This document shows positions 32,801-33,481 of a stretch of DNA of 64,000 bases, one piece after another (the stretch's first letter is position 1; the number at the start of each line of letters is the position of its first letter). The stretch lies in NCBI RefSeq assembly GCF_012641275.1, contig NZ_JABAIA010000003.1, forward strand, positions 930,001 to 994,000, read 5' to 3'. The notes beneath the pieces are model-generated. The model saw only the letters and a program-made list of their open reading frames with translations. It was not told where the DNA came from and made no database searches. The position numbers and the translations under genes are program-made. The DNA is from Chitinophaga varians (lineage in GTDB: Bacteria; Bacteroidota; Bacteroidia; Chitinophagales; Chitinophagaceae).

Positions 32801-33318
32801 ATGCCGACGCACATCCTGAAAAAATAGTGACAGACGGCAACTACGCGGTGCTGATCAAGGAGCTGTTACAGGAAGCGGCCATCGAAATTTTGGAGAGAAA
32901 CAATACCGTTTCACTGCCTGATCTTCGCCTGATGATTATCCAGGGTACTGCTGCACTGGCGGTAAATGAGATCATCCCGTACATCACCGGTTTGATAAAG
33001 GACAAAGTGTCTTCGGATAAACTGGAGCAGCTGGAATTTGCCCTTAGTATGCAATATCTCAGGATCAATAATGCCAGGGTGTTGGACCAGTATACAGTTA
33101 GCGGTAGTATTCACGCACCCCTGCTGGTGGTAAAAGCCGAAGAAGCAGGATGGGAGGGATATGCGGCAGACAGCCTGGGATGGGAGGACCATACAGATAA
33201 GGTAACAACGGTTACTACGCCGGGTAGCCACTTCTCTATGATTAAAGATGACAACGCTGTTATATTGGCCCGGCACATTATGGCTAACCTTGGAACTCCC
33301 GGTAATGATGCGCACTGA
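1..33318 (+). CDS. giant hybrid PKS/NRPS, KS-AT-ACP-AMT then seven NRPS modules and TE (5' partial)
   Basis: This frame is open from base 1, inside a ketosynthase domain, and runs without interruption to TGA at 33316-33318, so the true start lies upstream. At least 11,100 residues are visible (about 1.2 MDa at 110 Da per residue). Domain order: KS, AT, ACP, class III aminotransferase, C1-A1-T1, C2-A2-T2-E, C3-A3-T3-E, C4-A4-T4-E, C5-A5-T5-E, C6-A6-T6, C7-A7-T7-TE. Every C and E domain keeps its HHxxxDG motif and every carrier keeps its phosphopantetheine serine, so the line looks fully active. Known relatives by architecture are the first subunits of iturin/mycosubtilin synthetases and McyE, where an aminotransferase makes a beta-amino acyl starter. 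Inferred product: a beta-amino acyl heptapeptide, probably macrocyclic. Loading functions, tailoring and export must lie outside the window. Individual modules are listed separately. Confidence 0.97.
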   Translation, partial: EDALGKMYTRQGGFIEQADEFDPLFFGISPREAAGMDPQQRLLLETCWEALEHAGIRPSGLRGSDSGVFIGLGTDDYQRLVAANNGTAQVEDAFGGLGVERSIAAGRIAYVLDFHGPVMQLDTACSSSLLSVHQACLSLLQGECSLALAGGVNLMLTPDTTIKLCRLKALSPAGLCKSFDDSADGYVRGEGAGVVVLKRLSDALANGDNILAVIDGSAVNHDGLSNGLTAPNGLAQQQLIEKALRQAGVDSDMVQYVETHGTGTRLGDPVEVQALNAVYGHRRSADRPLLIGTVKTNIGHLEAAAGIAGFIKTVLCLQHREIPANLNFHTPNRFIPWKDMAVKVVDRLTPWPADTGKRRAAVSSFGLSGTNVHVILEEAPVIATTAAQHAETLLPSYPLLLSAKTPEALRALAEQYLHYDCSAVSLADVAYSAAVTRDHFQYRLAFPVSTTQDICQYLQAYTGDTFAEDLRQGMVPAQKGQLVWLFTGGGSQYWNMGKELYASSVVFRNVIDHCDAYLKTRWDFSLTTLLYEMKMEAANELLLQMTYFQPAIFAISCALAEVWRSWGIVPAIVAGHSVGEYAAAYVAGVFSLDDGLTLVTERARLMQAVEEPGAMATVFAPATLVAEMIRPYEGLSVAAINGPELTVISGRTAEVREVLRSLEQAGINGRELLIAQASHSPLMKPARDAFQSTAASIRYHKPVLQLVSNITGEVTTDEVTRASYWCDHILLPVNFHKSMKTIKELGGEVMMELGPHPNLLSMVQLTAAYDEDCLLPAMQRGQSSWSTMLKSLLALYVKGFPVKWDRFYGHGLHRKVPLPVYAFQRQRYWIEQHEPTQHLPSQNTIKHPVMTNNTAHNNTADIRGYLAEVFGQLLKISPDKINIHTRFLELGADSLTLATAVRRIEKKYGLNFSIRQLFEEVNTLDLMAQYVVKHGTYTAPVVETPAIPPVEEIIVPPAAPPVAENGVKEAAAVSPDYYSLVQHQLTVMERQLQVFTHQPPATAHTNGAPPAKQHTNGLPSATQHTNGAPPVKPHTNGVPPAKPYTNGLPHTNGDHKATPHADDVAILDAIVKSAPAEKSKTPKQRASIFPKIETTPGQTGFSAAQQAYLDDFISRYIQKTKTSKALTQQYRPVLADNRASAGFRFSTKEILYPIQAASSDGARLTDVDGNSYVDLAMGFGVDLLGHSPKVIKTALQQQLERGYQLGPQTPLAGQVATLVTSLTGMERVSFHNSGTEAVMTAIRLARTVTGRNKIAVFTGSYHGHFDGTLAVPEDAAAAHTGVPIAPGILQNMIADVLVFDYTNPGVVKQIQAHAHELAAVLVEPVQSRRPGYQPKALLQELRDMTRAEDIVLIFDEMITGFRIHPGGAQAHFGIRADLATYGKIAGGGLPIGVIAGSARHMSALDGGMWEYGDASYPQADTTFFAGTFCKHPLSMTASLALLQELERRGPALQEQLNARTTRLVNDIRSFFEENNVPIQVNNFGSLFYFTITSNMDLFFYHLVEKGVYVWEGRTCFLSDAHTDEDVDFIAKAIKESIRDLQHAGFLPTPAADKLKPASSRIPLSFSQEGLWFIDQLEGSVQYHVPIVLKLAGTPDVHALAYALKEEVRRHEVLRLVVRQSEDKEGGVYQQLLDAEPWEMTTTVYNGEPQALQEHITGLVNAPFDLSRDYMLRARLVRLSSGEHVLVLVFHHIAFDGLSSHIFLQEFSELYSAYTERRTPKLALLQMQYADYAIWQRTYLSGDLLDKQLTYWKDKLSGVSPLNLPVDYPRSSVRSTRGAVIPFRVDKTLTGQLQQLSRQQGTTLYMTMLTAFKVLLSRYSGQEDICVGGPLADRPMQELEGLIGFFINALPLRSNLSNNPSFTSLLQQVKLTILDAYDHQEAPFEKVVQAVAGDRDASRNPLFQVLFGLESVPEVLDVRLNGVELSQMPLEDTTSQFEITISMYEKAGGLAGTVSYSTDLFREETIERMMVHYEALLCSIVKSPEVGIGALSMLSAEEEEQLLITFNKTTVAQPKDKTVIDLFEEQVKRVPDAVAVVFRERKFSYRELDAASNQLAHYLVSKGVKPDSLVPICIERSFEMMVGILGILKAGGAYVPIEPDSPQDRIAYILNDTGAVVLVSAGTRVLTVAPSVTIINLDKDQDQISAYPDTPLARIASPDNLAYVIYTSGSTGMPKGVLIEHSNLLNYLLNGQCHYIREGGNKAGSFMHLPYSFDASVTGIFMPLLRGKFIVISSGQGVSIFEDDQLWKYAPYDFIKLTPGHLPLLESAMMASPGRHLTDILVLGGEALHPVNIRYWIEHRHDVMMVNEYGPTEGTVGCSTYWFNTLGDILTGSNGISIGKPLDNVTLYILGPNREMLPVGVVGEICIGGAGVARGYLNRPELTAGKFIPDPFSPEKGDRLYRTGDLGRWLPDGTIEYLGRTDNQIKVRGYRVELGEIESVMEGCALVRQAVILARKSDDGPDTGFQLIGYVVPAGAFDREGILAYMKEKLPEYMLPSLLVALDALPLTSNGKVDRAALADPNRAALLTNEQVAPRNKLEQKLADIWCELLKIEEVGIYDSFFELGGHSLLVVRLISAIRKELGVEISINEAFDNPTISALSALLGQPEEEDTVPAATHYEEAAGIPLSYSQERLWFIDHLEGSVQYHLPCALRLKGKLNREALAYALQSIVNRHASLRTVIMEEDGQARQHIQDKDNWQLTVTDNEAYRRNDTALKAYIQSLMVKPFDLSRDYMLRAQLIVLNDEEHVLALTMHHIAADGWSVGIIIRELGELYASYVTGRTLQLPVLYTSYADYAIWQRNYLSGTLLDEKLAYWKNKLTGVATLELPTDFIRPATRSTRGASLPFSLNRKLSAQLLTFSRQEGATLFMTLLSAFKVLLYRYSGQTDICVGSPIAGRTRQEQEGLVGIFINMLSLRSDLSNNPSFVSLLQQVKQTTLEAYNHQEIPFEKVVEAVTKERNLSRSPLFQVIFGLENVPETPVFHLGELALSQMELEDTTAQFDLSFSMNEGADGLTGTVSWCTDLFSAETIKRMLGHFEVLLSAIVKSPRAKIGSLPMLAGEEAQQLLLGFNDTAVAYPKDKTLTDLFADQVARTPDAIAVQFRDAALTYRELDVRTSQLAYYLRSKGVGTETLVPVYTERSFEMIVAILGILKAGGAYVPVDPAYPSERISYMLKDTGAAILLTHTAPVSLTGILPDDMQVISLDEAWDDIVQQPVILTGSGLQPHHLAYVIYTSGSTGLPKGVMNEHGGIVNRLLWMQDYFKLDSSDAVLQKTTFCFDVSVWELFWPLITGARLVFALPGEQKDVDYLSKTIAAHRITTIHFVPSMLNVFLESISAGDCGSLRRVICSGEALHPQQVSHFRKKLSSAELYNLYGPTEAAIDVSYWHAPKHGGDIKVVPIGKPVANTQLYILDPSGNIAPLGVPGELHIGGVQVARGYLNRAELTAEKFVADPFVKGTGGRLYKTGDICKWLPDGNIAYIGRADDQVKVRGYRIELGEIETVLEKSGLVKEAVVVVKGDKDTHRQLVGYVVPTGTFNREAIVAYLRDKLPEYMVPAMLVALEKIPLTANGKADKKALPVPGADELLVNEYVAPLSEAEQVLAGIWQQLLGVERVGIHDNFFELGGDSIITIQVISRAKRAGYEMRPKDLFTHQTVGRLAAMLAVQQGGSITGEQGLLTGDSGLLPFQQRYFEQAGKTISHFNQGVILEIDKTVDAGTLSAAITQLVRYHDALRFVYVHGNDGWKQEYGNDEGGLEIVDLQSIAVDELTGKLELYGNACHRQLDITKGRLMHATFLLMPEGQPNRLLLAIHHLAIDGVSWRILLSDLELLLEHDRHKPADEVLGPKGTSYRQWYQALAEYAQSPRLLDQQPYWEQIVHGYVPLRADHAWNGEVTMADIRSYKVKLDAAQTRRLLQNAPRAYHTEINDILLCALALTLSAWNGNTYVNIGLEGHGREDVQPGTDLGRTVGWFTSLYPVRLKAEAGQPEGAALKSVKEQLRRVPDKGIGYGVLKYISKAAALQGQDAWDIVFNYLGQLDHVVDNGAYVRGAAELPGTAIAPDFPMAEKLSVNGIVQHGELIFEWGYSSKHYDESGITALAEQYLAQLESLITHCVAQDVPSFTPSDYDLGGIISNEELDSFLDAPYKDAARRTQVAGLYRLSSLQEGILFHGLYDNQSTAYMEQISCDLTDLREDIFRQSWDHLLQQHSILRSCFYYDEFAVPVQCVYHEVTLPVTLLDYRGLTEAEQQLALKEYEAADLSRGFDFSTAPLMRIALIRLKDNHYRMLWTFHHILFDGWSLAVLMETLLNTYELLAAEKAVPAPTVDHYWDYVRYLGQSDKERATAYWKNYLQDVEEGSLLPFIGLAAERTKGTGIQQATSLLLDTVATGNITRYVQQHRITINTLMQGVWAYLLYRYTGRKDVVYGVTVSGRPEDLPGVEQRVGLYINTLPLYARIDENSHIAAWLQEVQTGQLQSREYQYLGLDIIQRNAGISGDLFDSLLVFENFPVSKVITSHTWQLQIDNIVVREQTNYPLDIVIGAAEEINIQFNYNSTILPATYVNAITKHFEQVLLQVADNSSATWQDIELLTAGEKKQLLETFNDTAVAYPADKTVTTLFREQVQLSPDKVAITFGDRQLTYRELDERSNQVVAYLAANGCATGRNIALLAYRSPEMLIGIWGILKSGNAYVPLHTTYPPARLQLMAADADISYVLYTDSSLYAASGLEAHLTGLDIAAAEDYPALPVALQGSADDRVYVMYTSGTTGQPKGIAVSHRNIVKLVYDPGDIAIMPDDRVLQWSNYAFDGSTYDIYGALLCGATLCLVDEDTASDVFALSDIITRQQITVCFLTTALFNNFVDSCIDGLKPLRKLLFGGEKASGWHIKKAFSLLGPGRLVHVYGPTETTVYATSYPVNTITEGMPVPIGRPLANTKALVLDEHLQLAPVGVAGELYIGGDGVSLGYINNSKETRKRFVSLKDMAGLWYRTGDQVRWLPDGNIEYLNRVDDQVKVRGFRIEPEEIAYVLRQYPQIWEAAVLVKADDKGHKRLVAYVVPAGDFNREAVTAFLKERLPEYMVPALLVELAALPLTINGKLDKQALPDPDAGALHRQAYVAPVNDTEQQLAGIWEELLNVKQVGRNDNFFELGGDSIISIQVVSRAKRYGYALQPKDLFTFQTIAGLSSRLLSQKENVVSGEQGLLTGSSGLLPIQQWYFELSDTAESHFNHQVLLGIDKQVDIADVSSAIRQLVSYHDALRFTYARSGDSWEQTYGAYEGELEVVDLQSVGQDELSEKIAAYGDQYQRSLDIEQGILVRAVLFLTPGIEARNRLLIVIHHLAVDGVSWRILLEDLELLLKRDVSAVQARKGSSYREWHQALTAYGRRRRLLDQQPYWEGVVQNVTPLRVDHAYKGTVTASEIGNYTIRLDAGQTQRLLQEVSHAYHTEINDVLLTALGLTLSAWNNTGRIVIGLEGHGREDIVPGMDISRTVGWFTSLYPVLLELEGDRQDGALLKAIKEQLRRVPDKGLGYGVLKYINKAAALQGEDPWDVTFNYLGQSDNVVNREGYINITTEPSGDPVAADFAVKEKLAVSGMVQGGELVFQWKYSSKHYDAASVEHLAETFIQRLTSLIAHCASQETTVFTPSDYGLGREISNEELDAFLDASYRGAPRRGQVAGMYRLSGLQEGMLFHGLYDEQVGTYIEQFVCELLHLKEDSFRESWNYLLQRYSILRTGFYYDDFDIPVQCVYKDAVLPVTVLDYRGMNEAAQAAAFLEYKTADLRQGFDFKEAPLMRITLVRLEENKYRMLWTSHHILFDGWSLQVLVGELLNTYEALVTGKQVAAGTEDRYEDYIRYLDRQDKENISQYWKNYLAGIEEGTLLPFINATASRTKGVGVYKGKNILLDSFVTAQLADYVQRHHVTASTLVQGVWAYLLYRYTGHQDVAYGVTVSGRPEDLPGIEQRVGLYINTLPLHAKVTGNKTVVQWLQDLQTDQIQSREYQYTGLNEIQQWAGVPGDLFDSSITFQNYPLNEVIDSREWKLEITDVETHPHTNYPLTIIVHITTVTNLLFSYNSELLDELYIEKIAGHFKTVLHQIIDRDTLTLADLEILTPAEQAGLLSGGNKMAVEYPRHNTIVDLFETQVSSKSTSVAVVYEENTLTYGMLEERANQLAAYLRSKSIRRGSLVALCMERSTGMIVAIMGILKAGGAYVPVDPDFPQERINYILEDTGAHIIITDNSCAARFRHITATPVLELDEACTALATYPAIAPEEKPAGSDLVYVIYTSGSTGKPKGVMVTHQNLMDYVFGIKAALPIDDCGSFGLLSSIATDLGNTVLFGALSTGGALHVFSKAAINDTDILFGYLDKHPVDCIKIVPSHWKGLSAPDRLLLPRKLLVFGGEALETAVTDSIFNSGTTCEVANHYGPTETTIGKLLHRVNREGAYHTGIPIGKPFSNTVVYVVSPDNRLCPVGVPGELYIGGEGVAAGYLNNAELTAGRFIDNPFAEGAGTKLYRTGDLVKYLPDGNIVFLGRVDDQVKIRGYRIEPGEIDRVLNGCELVRQGVVVVRTESNGHKRLIGYVIPEGDFDRAGIQAYLEAQLPEYMVPAVLVALTQFPLLANGKIDKKSLPEPGRENQEQHALVAPRNTLEEVLVSIWEEVLDVPAVSIHDNFFELGGDSIITIQIVSRVRRKGYELQVGDLFDYQTIATLSAVMSLRAGASSASQDQGMLAGNSGLLPVQQWYFEKADTTASHFNQSFLLEIDKGVSSSVLSAAITQLMHYHDSLRFVYSDGAAGPEQTYGIYEGALAIVDLQAATPDELPESLTAYSDVYQRSLNIAEGVLFRAVLFQTPAAATHNRLLLVIHHLAVDGVSWRILLADLEQLLDDLQQGRPVSLGRKGTSYREWYQALEAYGTSNRLQSQQHHWERMAQQYQPLPVDKTYEGLLHIKDMTTCETRLSAVHTRKLLQEVPAVYHTEINDVLLCALAQTLTSWTNNNQVLIGLEGHGREYIAEGIDISSTVGWFTIHYPVLLDINTQDTGMQLREIKEQLRQVPDKGIGYGVSKYINKTPALQGNDPWDITFNYLGQLDTIGQKGKWINLTDEDTGANAGDDYVVRRNIAVNGMVAGGELVVSWSYSTLHYNNETIEMLAAQYQRDLESLITYIVEQSAAGPVHTPSDYGLSGLVSNAELDAFLNRWTSNGKEHHPDAIYRLSGLQEGMLFHSLYEDEVNTYTEQLVIEVKEVNTDALIQSWQYLLQEHSIFRSGFYYDVFRVPVQCVHHMVEIPVRQLDCRHLSASAQEEECRAFEIAERDRGFDFNTPPLMRIGLVRLSDERYRLVWTYHHLLVDGWSLPVILERLINNYEQLLTGKTPVTVAEDRYEDYIRYLERADKPAAVAYWKQYLSDITAGTLLPFIDSGAERTSGAGVFKSRILTLDHNKTKSILSYVQQQHITINTLMQGVWSYQLHRYTGNAYIAFGVTVAGRPDDLPGVERRVGMYINTLPLRTGVKREQRVTEWLQQLQLEQVQSRKYQHVPLKESVRGAAVEGELFDTLLVFENYPVNKTLLSHSWIVDIVQGEGQSHTNYPLTIIIVSGEETNIEFQYNADLLTEDYILQIQHQFVQVLDQIIDHPSGMLEDITLLTGEQQHQLLETFNGTAVTYPADKTVTTLFREQVQLSPDKVAITFGDRQLTYRELDERSSQVAGYLAANGCATGRNIALLAYRSPEMLIGMWGILKSGNAYVPLHITYPPARLQLMVADADISYVLYTDSSLYAASGLDAHLTGLDIAAAEDCPALPVETQATADDRVYVMYTSGTTGKPKGTAVCHRNIVKLVYDPGDIAIVPEDRVLQWSNYAFDGSTYDIYGALLRGATLCLIDEDAASDVFALSDIIARQQITFSFLTSALFNNFVDSCIDGLKPFRKLMVGGEKLSPWHIGKAFALLGPNRLINGYGPTETTVYAVCHPINRVTKGMPVPIGRPLANTKALVLDEHLQLAPIGVAGELYIGGDGVSLGYINNSEETGKRFVSLKDIAGRWYRTGDQVRWLPDGNIEYLDRADDQVKVRGFRIEPEEIAYVLRQYPQIQEAVVLVKTDDKGHKRLVAYVVPAGDFNREAVTTFLKERLPEYMVPALLVELAALPLTINGKLDKQALPDPDAGALHRQAYVAPVNDTEQQLAGIWEELLNVKQVGRNDNFFELGGDSIISIQVVSRAKRYGYALQPKDLFTFQTIAGLSSRLLSQKENVVSGEQGLLTGSSGLLPIQQWYFELSGTAESHFNHHVLLGIDKQVDTVDVSSAIRQLVSCHDALRFTYARSGDSWEQTYGAYEGELEVVDLQSVGQDELSEKIMTYGDRYQRSLDIEQGILVRTVLFLTPGSEARNRLLIVIHHLAVDGVSWRILLEDLELLLKRDVSSIQAHKGSSYREWHQALTAYGRRHRLLDQQSYWEDMVRHHAPLRVDHAYAGRVTLTDIGNVEVRLDTTQTQRLLQQVSHAYRTEINDVLLTALGLTLSAWNGTGSVIVGMEGHGREDIASGMDISRTVGWFTSLYPVLLETEEGKQAGDLLKAVKEQLRQVPDKGIGYGVLKYLNKATALQGEDPWDVTFNYLGQSDNLVNRDGYINFTTEPSGDPVAADFAVREKLSVSGMVQGGELVFQWRYSSKHYEAASVGQLAETFIGHLTSLIAHCASQETTVFTPSDYGLGREISNEELDAFMDASYRGAPRRGQVAGMYRLSGLQEGMLFHSLYASGAGMYMQQFSCELGQLNVQAMVESWQHLVRRHSILRSAFYANDFSIPVQVVYRDVQMPVTMLDCRHMDETAQAITWQQFETEDHGRVFDFKEAPLMRLAFIRLSEDRYRMIWTYHHLLLDGWSIPVLLEELLQAYELLLTGGAVAADGEDSYEEYIRFIERRDKEDEISFWQQYLAGITKATLLPIVKASTERTKGLGDFRIKPLVLDAGTTRHILSYARKERLTVNTLMQGVWAYLLYRYTGNDHIAYGVTVSGRPGDLAGVEKRVGMYINTLPLHVKVDEQQPVAGWLQQLQDEQAQMRTHQHTSLNDSQQWAGISGDLFDTFLVFENYPVGQLLSTREWNLDIGDVSGKDHANYPLGLAITIEEEVRIVFKYNAILLPDTYITQLCRHFEQILRYIISHSGCRLIDIALMSAAEEAQLLETFNATAAPLPEENTIMAVFEKQVNLYPDNLAVAFDDREMTYRELDVRSNQLAHYLNSKGIKEEMLVAVCMQRSPDVIVSIMGILKAGAAYLPIDPTYPPARINYILDDSKAAVLITAGEMDPQLQLPQGLTVINLDDHQSQISAMPESAFAVDITSRNLAYVIYTSGSTGNPKGVMIEHRGVLNLTADQIVRLKLYPGMKTLQFAALGFDASCYEIFNTLLSAGCIVLPRQEELLSVQGITTLIRKRDVAVIVVTPSYLHTIKDELDTVTTIVSAGEPMIKEDTRYLQAKGIRVINCYGPTENTVLTTFADDPLKEDMVVIGKPVNNIEVYIRDENNRLCPIGVAGEICIGGTSLARGYLYRPELTAEKFVKNTFSTDPGSRLYRTGDLGRWLPDGNIEYLGRIDDQVKIRGFRIELGEIEKVLQQHEQVNRAVVVVSGKENNKRLLAYIVPAGVFDASAITDYAKVHLPEYMVPSQLIEIAVLPLTSNGKVDKKALPDPDQPLTTGDTVAAPRNEAEQKLVDIWKEILDVEQVGIHDDFFHLGGDSIMIITLVSRMRKAFGKEVKLADIYQAATIEKLVALLGNNAAAGPGDIHQEVEAEIAALKQEVLQNRPDAALIEDVYPMSDIQSGMVYASLLYPDKGIYHDQIGILMPDNLDKRAFEQAWKLMVAKHSILRTAFDFSVREEGVQIVYKTVPVKIDYIDLSQHDNKAVKDYINTYQAIERAEPFEMGKPLWRVTVFHLRGATGLLFQCHHAIIDGWSEASLKTELNNLYLQLEKQPEIPALPALKCTYRDFIVDSMVAKRNTEELTYWKNELDGYKRLDIFSSEETSETLVKSHDTALLNTLKRRAKEDGISLKSLFLGTFIHVLGMFTYENEVTLGVVDNNRPLKEDGEKLLGCFLNTLPFRYMAADGVTTWKAYFEEIENKLTIMKQRNRSSLLDITKAAGEQAHQGNPFFDVLFNFVNFHVLDDLQEGLFDFEDAGGVAEGVEGYGKTNTYLDFTVSVTGNELIIIYNLGRKLKAGKSLETWHGYFEAVMNCYLHRYHQPVNNLDVISVAEQDLLLRTFNDTAVADNSDTLLVERFARQVALTPAAVALVFEAQSLTYRELDERSNQLARYLSGKGVGEGMLVPLCITRSVEMIIGILGILKAGAAYVPIDPEYPAEHIRAILEDTAAEIVVTGHQDMTLTGVDEKIMLIDLHAHRRKIAACPVTMPGTTYHAKQLAYVIYTSGSTGRPKGVLIEHGAVMNMLNCRMREFRITSHDRILQTASFTFDAAVEQIFLALTGGATLVLISKETLLDQRSFMDVILREDITHLDVTPGLLSSISPCSNFGRLRNIVVGGEACTVELADQWAGNTSFYNEYGPTETTVVATAYLYKPGALSTSEMPIGKPLDNTQVYVLDKRGDLLPAGVPGEIYIGGDGVARGYLNRDALTAEKFVQDIYSGRPGARLYRTGDIGKWLPDGNLLFQGRSDNQVKVRGYRIELEEVEKVLVGCPLVKQAVVLAPGDTAGSRYLVAYIVPEEQFSKTAVVSWLSSKLPAYMIPAVFVEVDKFLLTTNGKIDRTALSAIDARELRTSAYTAPRNGMEQKMADIWQQLLGMASVGIDDNFFELGGHSLLTVRLITSIRQEWQTDVLLRDIFAYPTIASLCACLERNGAVTLNVTGNNEAYDKKHLVLLNKLSPGRPAFILPGTDGFSEGYDTLAHALNEAGAIYGLQLPGTVKGEPAPEDMATIASQCIQWMKQVQPSGPYRLMAHSFGCYVAYEMTRQLEADGEVVESIVILDADAHPEKIVTDGNYAVLIKELLQEAAIEILERNNTVSLPDLRLMIIQGTAALAVNEIIPYITGLIKDKVSSDKLEQLEFALSMQYLRINNARVLDQYTVSGSIHAPLLVVKAEEAGWEGYAADSLGWEDHTDKVTTVTTPGSHFSMIKDDNAVILARHIMANLGTPGNDAH
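3010..3159 (+). repeat. 30-bp tandem repeats encoding an HTNG-rich linker
   Basis: Four 30-bp units (3010-3039, 3040-3069, 3070-3099, 3100-3129) encode ten-residue repeats of the form HTNGxPPxxx. A shortened 18-bp unit and a partial HTNG unit follow. The repeats lie in the Pro/Ala-rich linker between the ACP and the aminotransferase. They look like a flexible hydrophilic spacer with copy number prone to change. No catalytic function is suggested. Confidence 0.85.
3290..4640 (+). other. class III (GSA-type) aminotransferase domain of the synthetase
   Basis: This is a PLP-dependent aminotransferase of the glutamate-1-semialdehyde aminomutase fold, embedded between the ACP and C1. The expected PLP lysine is in TYGKIAGGG (Lys codon 4147-4149). 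Other family marks are HNSGTEAV near 3690, SYHGHFDG near 3780 and FDEMITGFR near 4062. In iturin, mycosubtilin and microcystin synthetases this domain converts the ACP-bound beta-keto thioester to a beta-amino thioester. The same role is inferred here because no ketoreductase is present and a condensation domain follows directly. Confidence 0.92.
4675..7840 (+). other. NRPS module 1: C-A-T, predicted Asn
   Basis: C1 carries HHIAFDG at 5068-5088 and should join the beta-amino acyl donor to the first residue. A1 (about 6050-7550) has the YTSGSTG core. Aligned by eye to GrsA, its pocket reads D-A-T-K-V-G-E-V-G-K, one residue from the familiar asparagine code DLTKVGEVGK, so Asn is the best guess. 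The carrier serine is in LGGHSL at 7699-7701. There is no epimerase, so an L residue is expected. Iturin also begins with L-Asn after its beta-amino acid. Confidence 0.85.
7850..12344 (+). other. NRPS module 2: C-A-T-E, predicted D-Ser
   Basis: C2 has HHIAADG at 8257-8277. A2 (about 9240-10730) gives the pocket D-V-W-H-I-S-L-I-D-K, one residue from the standard serine code DVWHLSLIDK, so serine is a confident call. The carrier has LGGDS (Ser 10873-10875), the form usual before an epimerase. The E domain follows with HHLAIDG at 11422-11442, so the residue should be presented as D-Ser. Confidence 0.88.
12345..16890 (+). other. NRPS module 3: C-A-T-E, predicted D-Ile/Val-type residue
   Basis: C3 has HHILFDG at 12856-12876 and follows an E domain, so it should be a DCL-type C. 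A3 has pocket D-G-Y-F-L-G-V-V-Y-K, close to the isoleucine code DGFFLGVVYK, so a branched aliphatic residue is likely. The carrier serine is at 15427-15429. The E domain has HHLAVDG at 15979-15999. From 13781 onwards the module is nearly identical to module 5. Confidence 0.86.
13781..17040 (+). repeat. near-identical A-T-E-(start of C) block, copy 1 (modules 3/4)
   Basis: This stretch aligns without frame shift to 22904-26163 at a constant offset of 9123 bp, two modules away. Within 15301-15480 I see one base difference from the second copy. Differences cluster in the A-domain pocket region (about 14500-14740). This points to recent duplication or gene conversion. Confidence 0.9.
16891..21470 (+). 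other. NRPS module 4: C-A-T-E, predicted D-Asp
   Basis: C4 has HHILFDG at 17401-17421. A4 has the TDLGNT signature near 18955 and the pocket D-L-T-K-V-G-H-I-G-K, which matches known aspartate codes. The carrier serine is at 19993-19995. The E domain has HHLAVDG at 20548-20568. A D-aspartyl residue would add a negative charge to the peptide. Confidence 0.86.
21471..26010 (+). other. NRPS module 5: C-A-T-E, predicted D-aliphatic residue
   Basis: C5 has HHLLVDG at 21979-21999. A5 has pocket D-G-Y-F-M-G-G-V-Y-K, a variant of the module 3 pocket, so an aliphatic residue is likely but its identity is uncertain. The carrier serine is at 24550-24552 and the E domain has HHLAVDG at 25102-25122. The A-T-E stretch is a near copy of that in module 3, offset by 9123 bp. 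Confidence 0.83.
22904..26163 (+). repeat. near-identical A-T-E-(start of C) block, copy 2 (modules 5/6)
   Basis: Second copy of the block at 13781-17040. Similarity begins at the end of the preceding C domain (aaacctttaa) and fades after the LSGLQEGMLFH motif of C6. The copies share long identical DNA stretches in the A-domain C-terminal part, the carrier and the first half of E. Confidence 0.9.
26011..29230 (+). other. NRPS module 6: C-A-T, substrate unassigned
   Basis: C6 has HHLLLDG at 26524-26544. A6 (about 27490-28940) gives pocket D-A-Y-V-V-A-C-V-L-K. I cannot match this to a known code. The DA..-A-V-K frame is seen in several aromatic-activating domains, so a hydrophobic or aromatic residue is only a guess. 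The carrier has FHLGGDS with Ser at 29089-29091. No epimerase follows even though the GGDS form usually precedes one. Confidence 0.8.
29231..33315 (+). other. NRPS module 7 and termination: C-A-T-TE, predicted basic residue
   Basis: C7 has HHAIIDG at 29710-29730. It is preceded by a charged helical linker and begins with PMSDIQSGM, unlike C3-C6. A7 gives pocket D-A-E-D-V-G-E-V-V-K. Acidic residues at positions 239 and 278 suggest a cationic substrate such as Lys or Orn. The carrier serine is at 32299-32301. The type I thioesterase (about 32470-33300) has its nucleophile in AHSFG (Ser 32719-32721), a likely Asp in VILDADAH and a His in PGSHFSM. It should release the chain, probably by cyclisation. 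Confidence 0.85.
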
Positions 33319-33402
33319 CTCGAATGATATGGCTTGTATAATTACTGCAGGGAGATTATCTTTGATTAATTGATTCGAATTTTGTACCTATAGGGTCACC
33401 AT

Positions 33403-33439
33403 ACGGGACAAACCGGATATGCCGGTTTGTCCCGTTTTT
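33403..33439 (+). terminator. intrinsic terminator of the synthetase gene
   Basis: A perfect 14-bp stem (arms 33403-33416 and 33422-33435, loop of 5) is followed by TTTTT. It lies 84 bp after the stop codon of the giant gene, so the synthetase transcript probably ends here. Confidence 0.9.
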
Positions 33440-33481
33440 AGATCTGAAGCTGTTTTAGTATTGTAGTATTACATTAAACCT

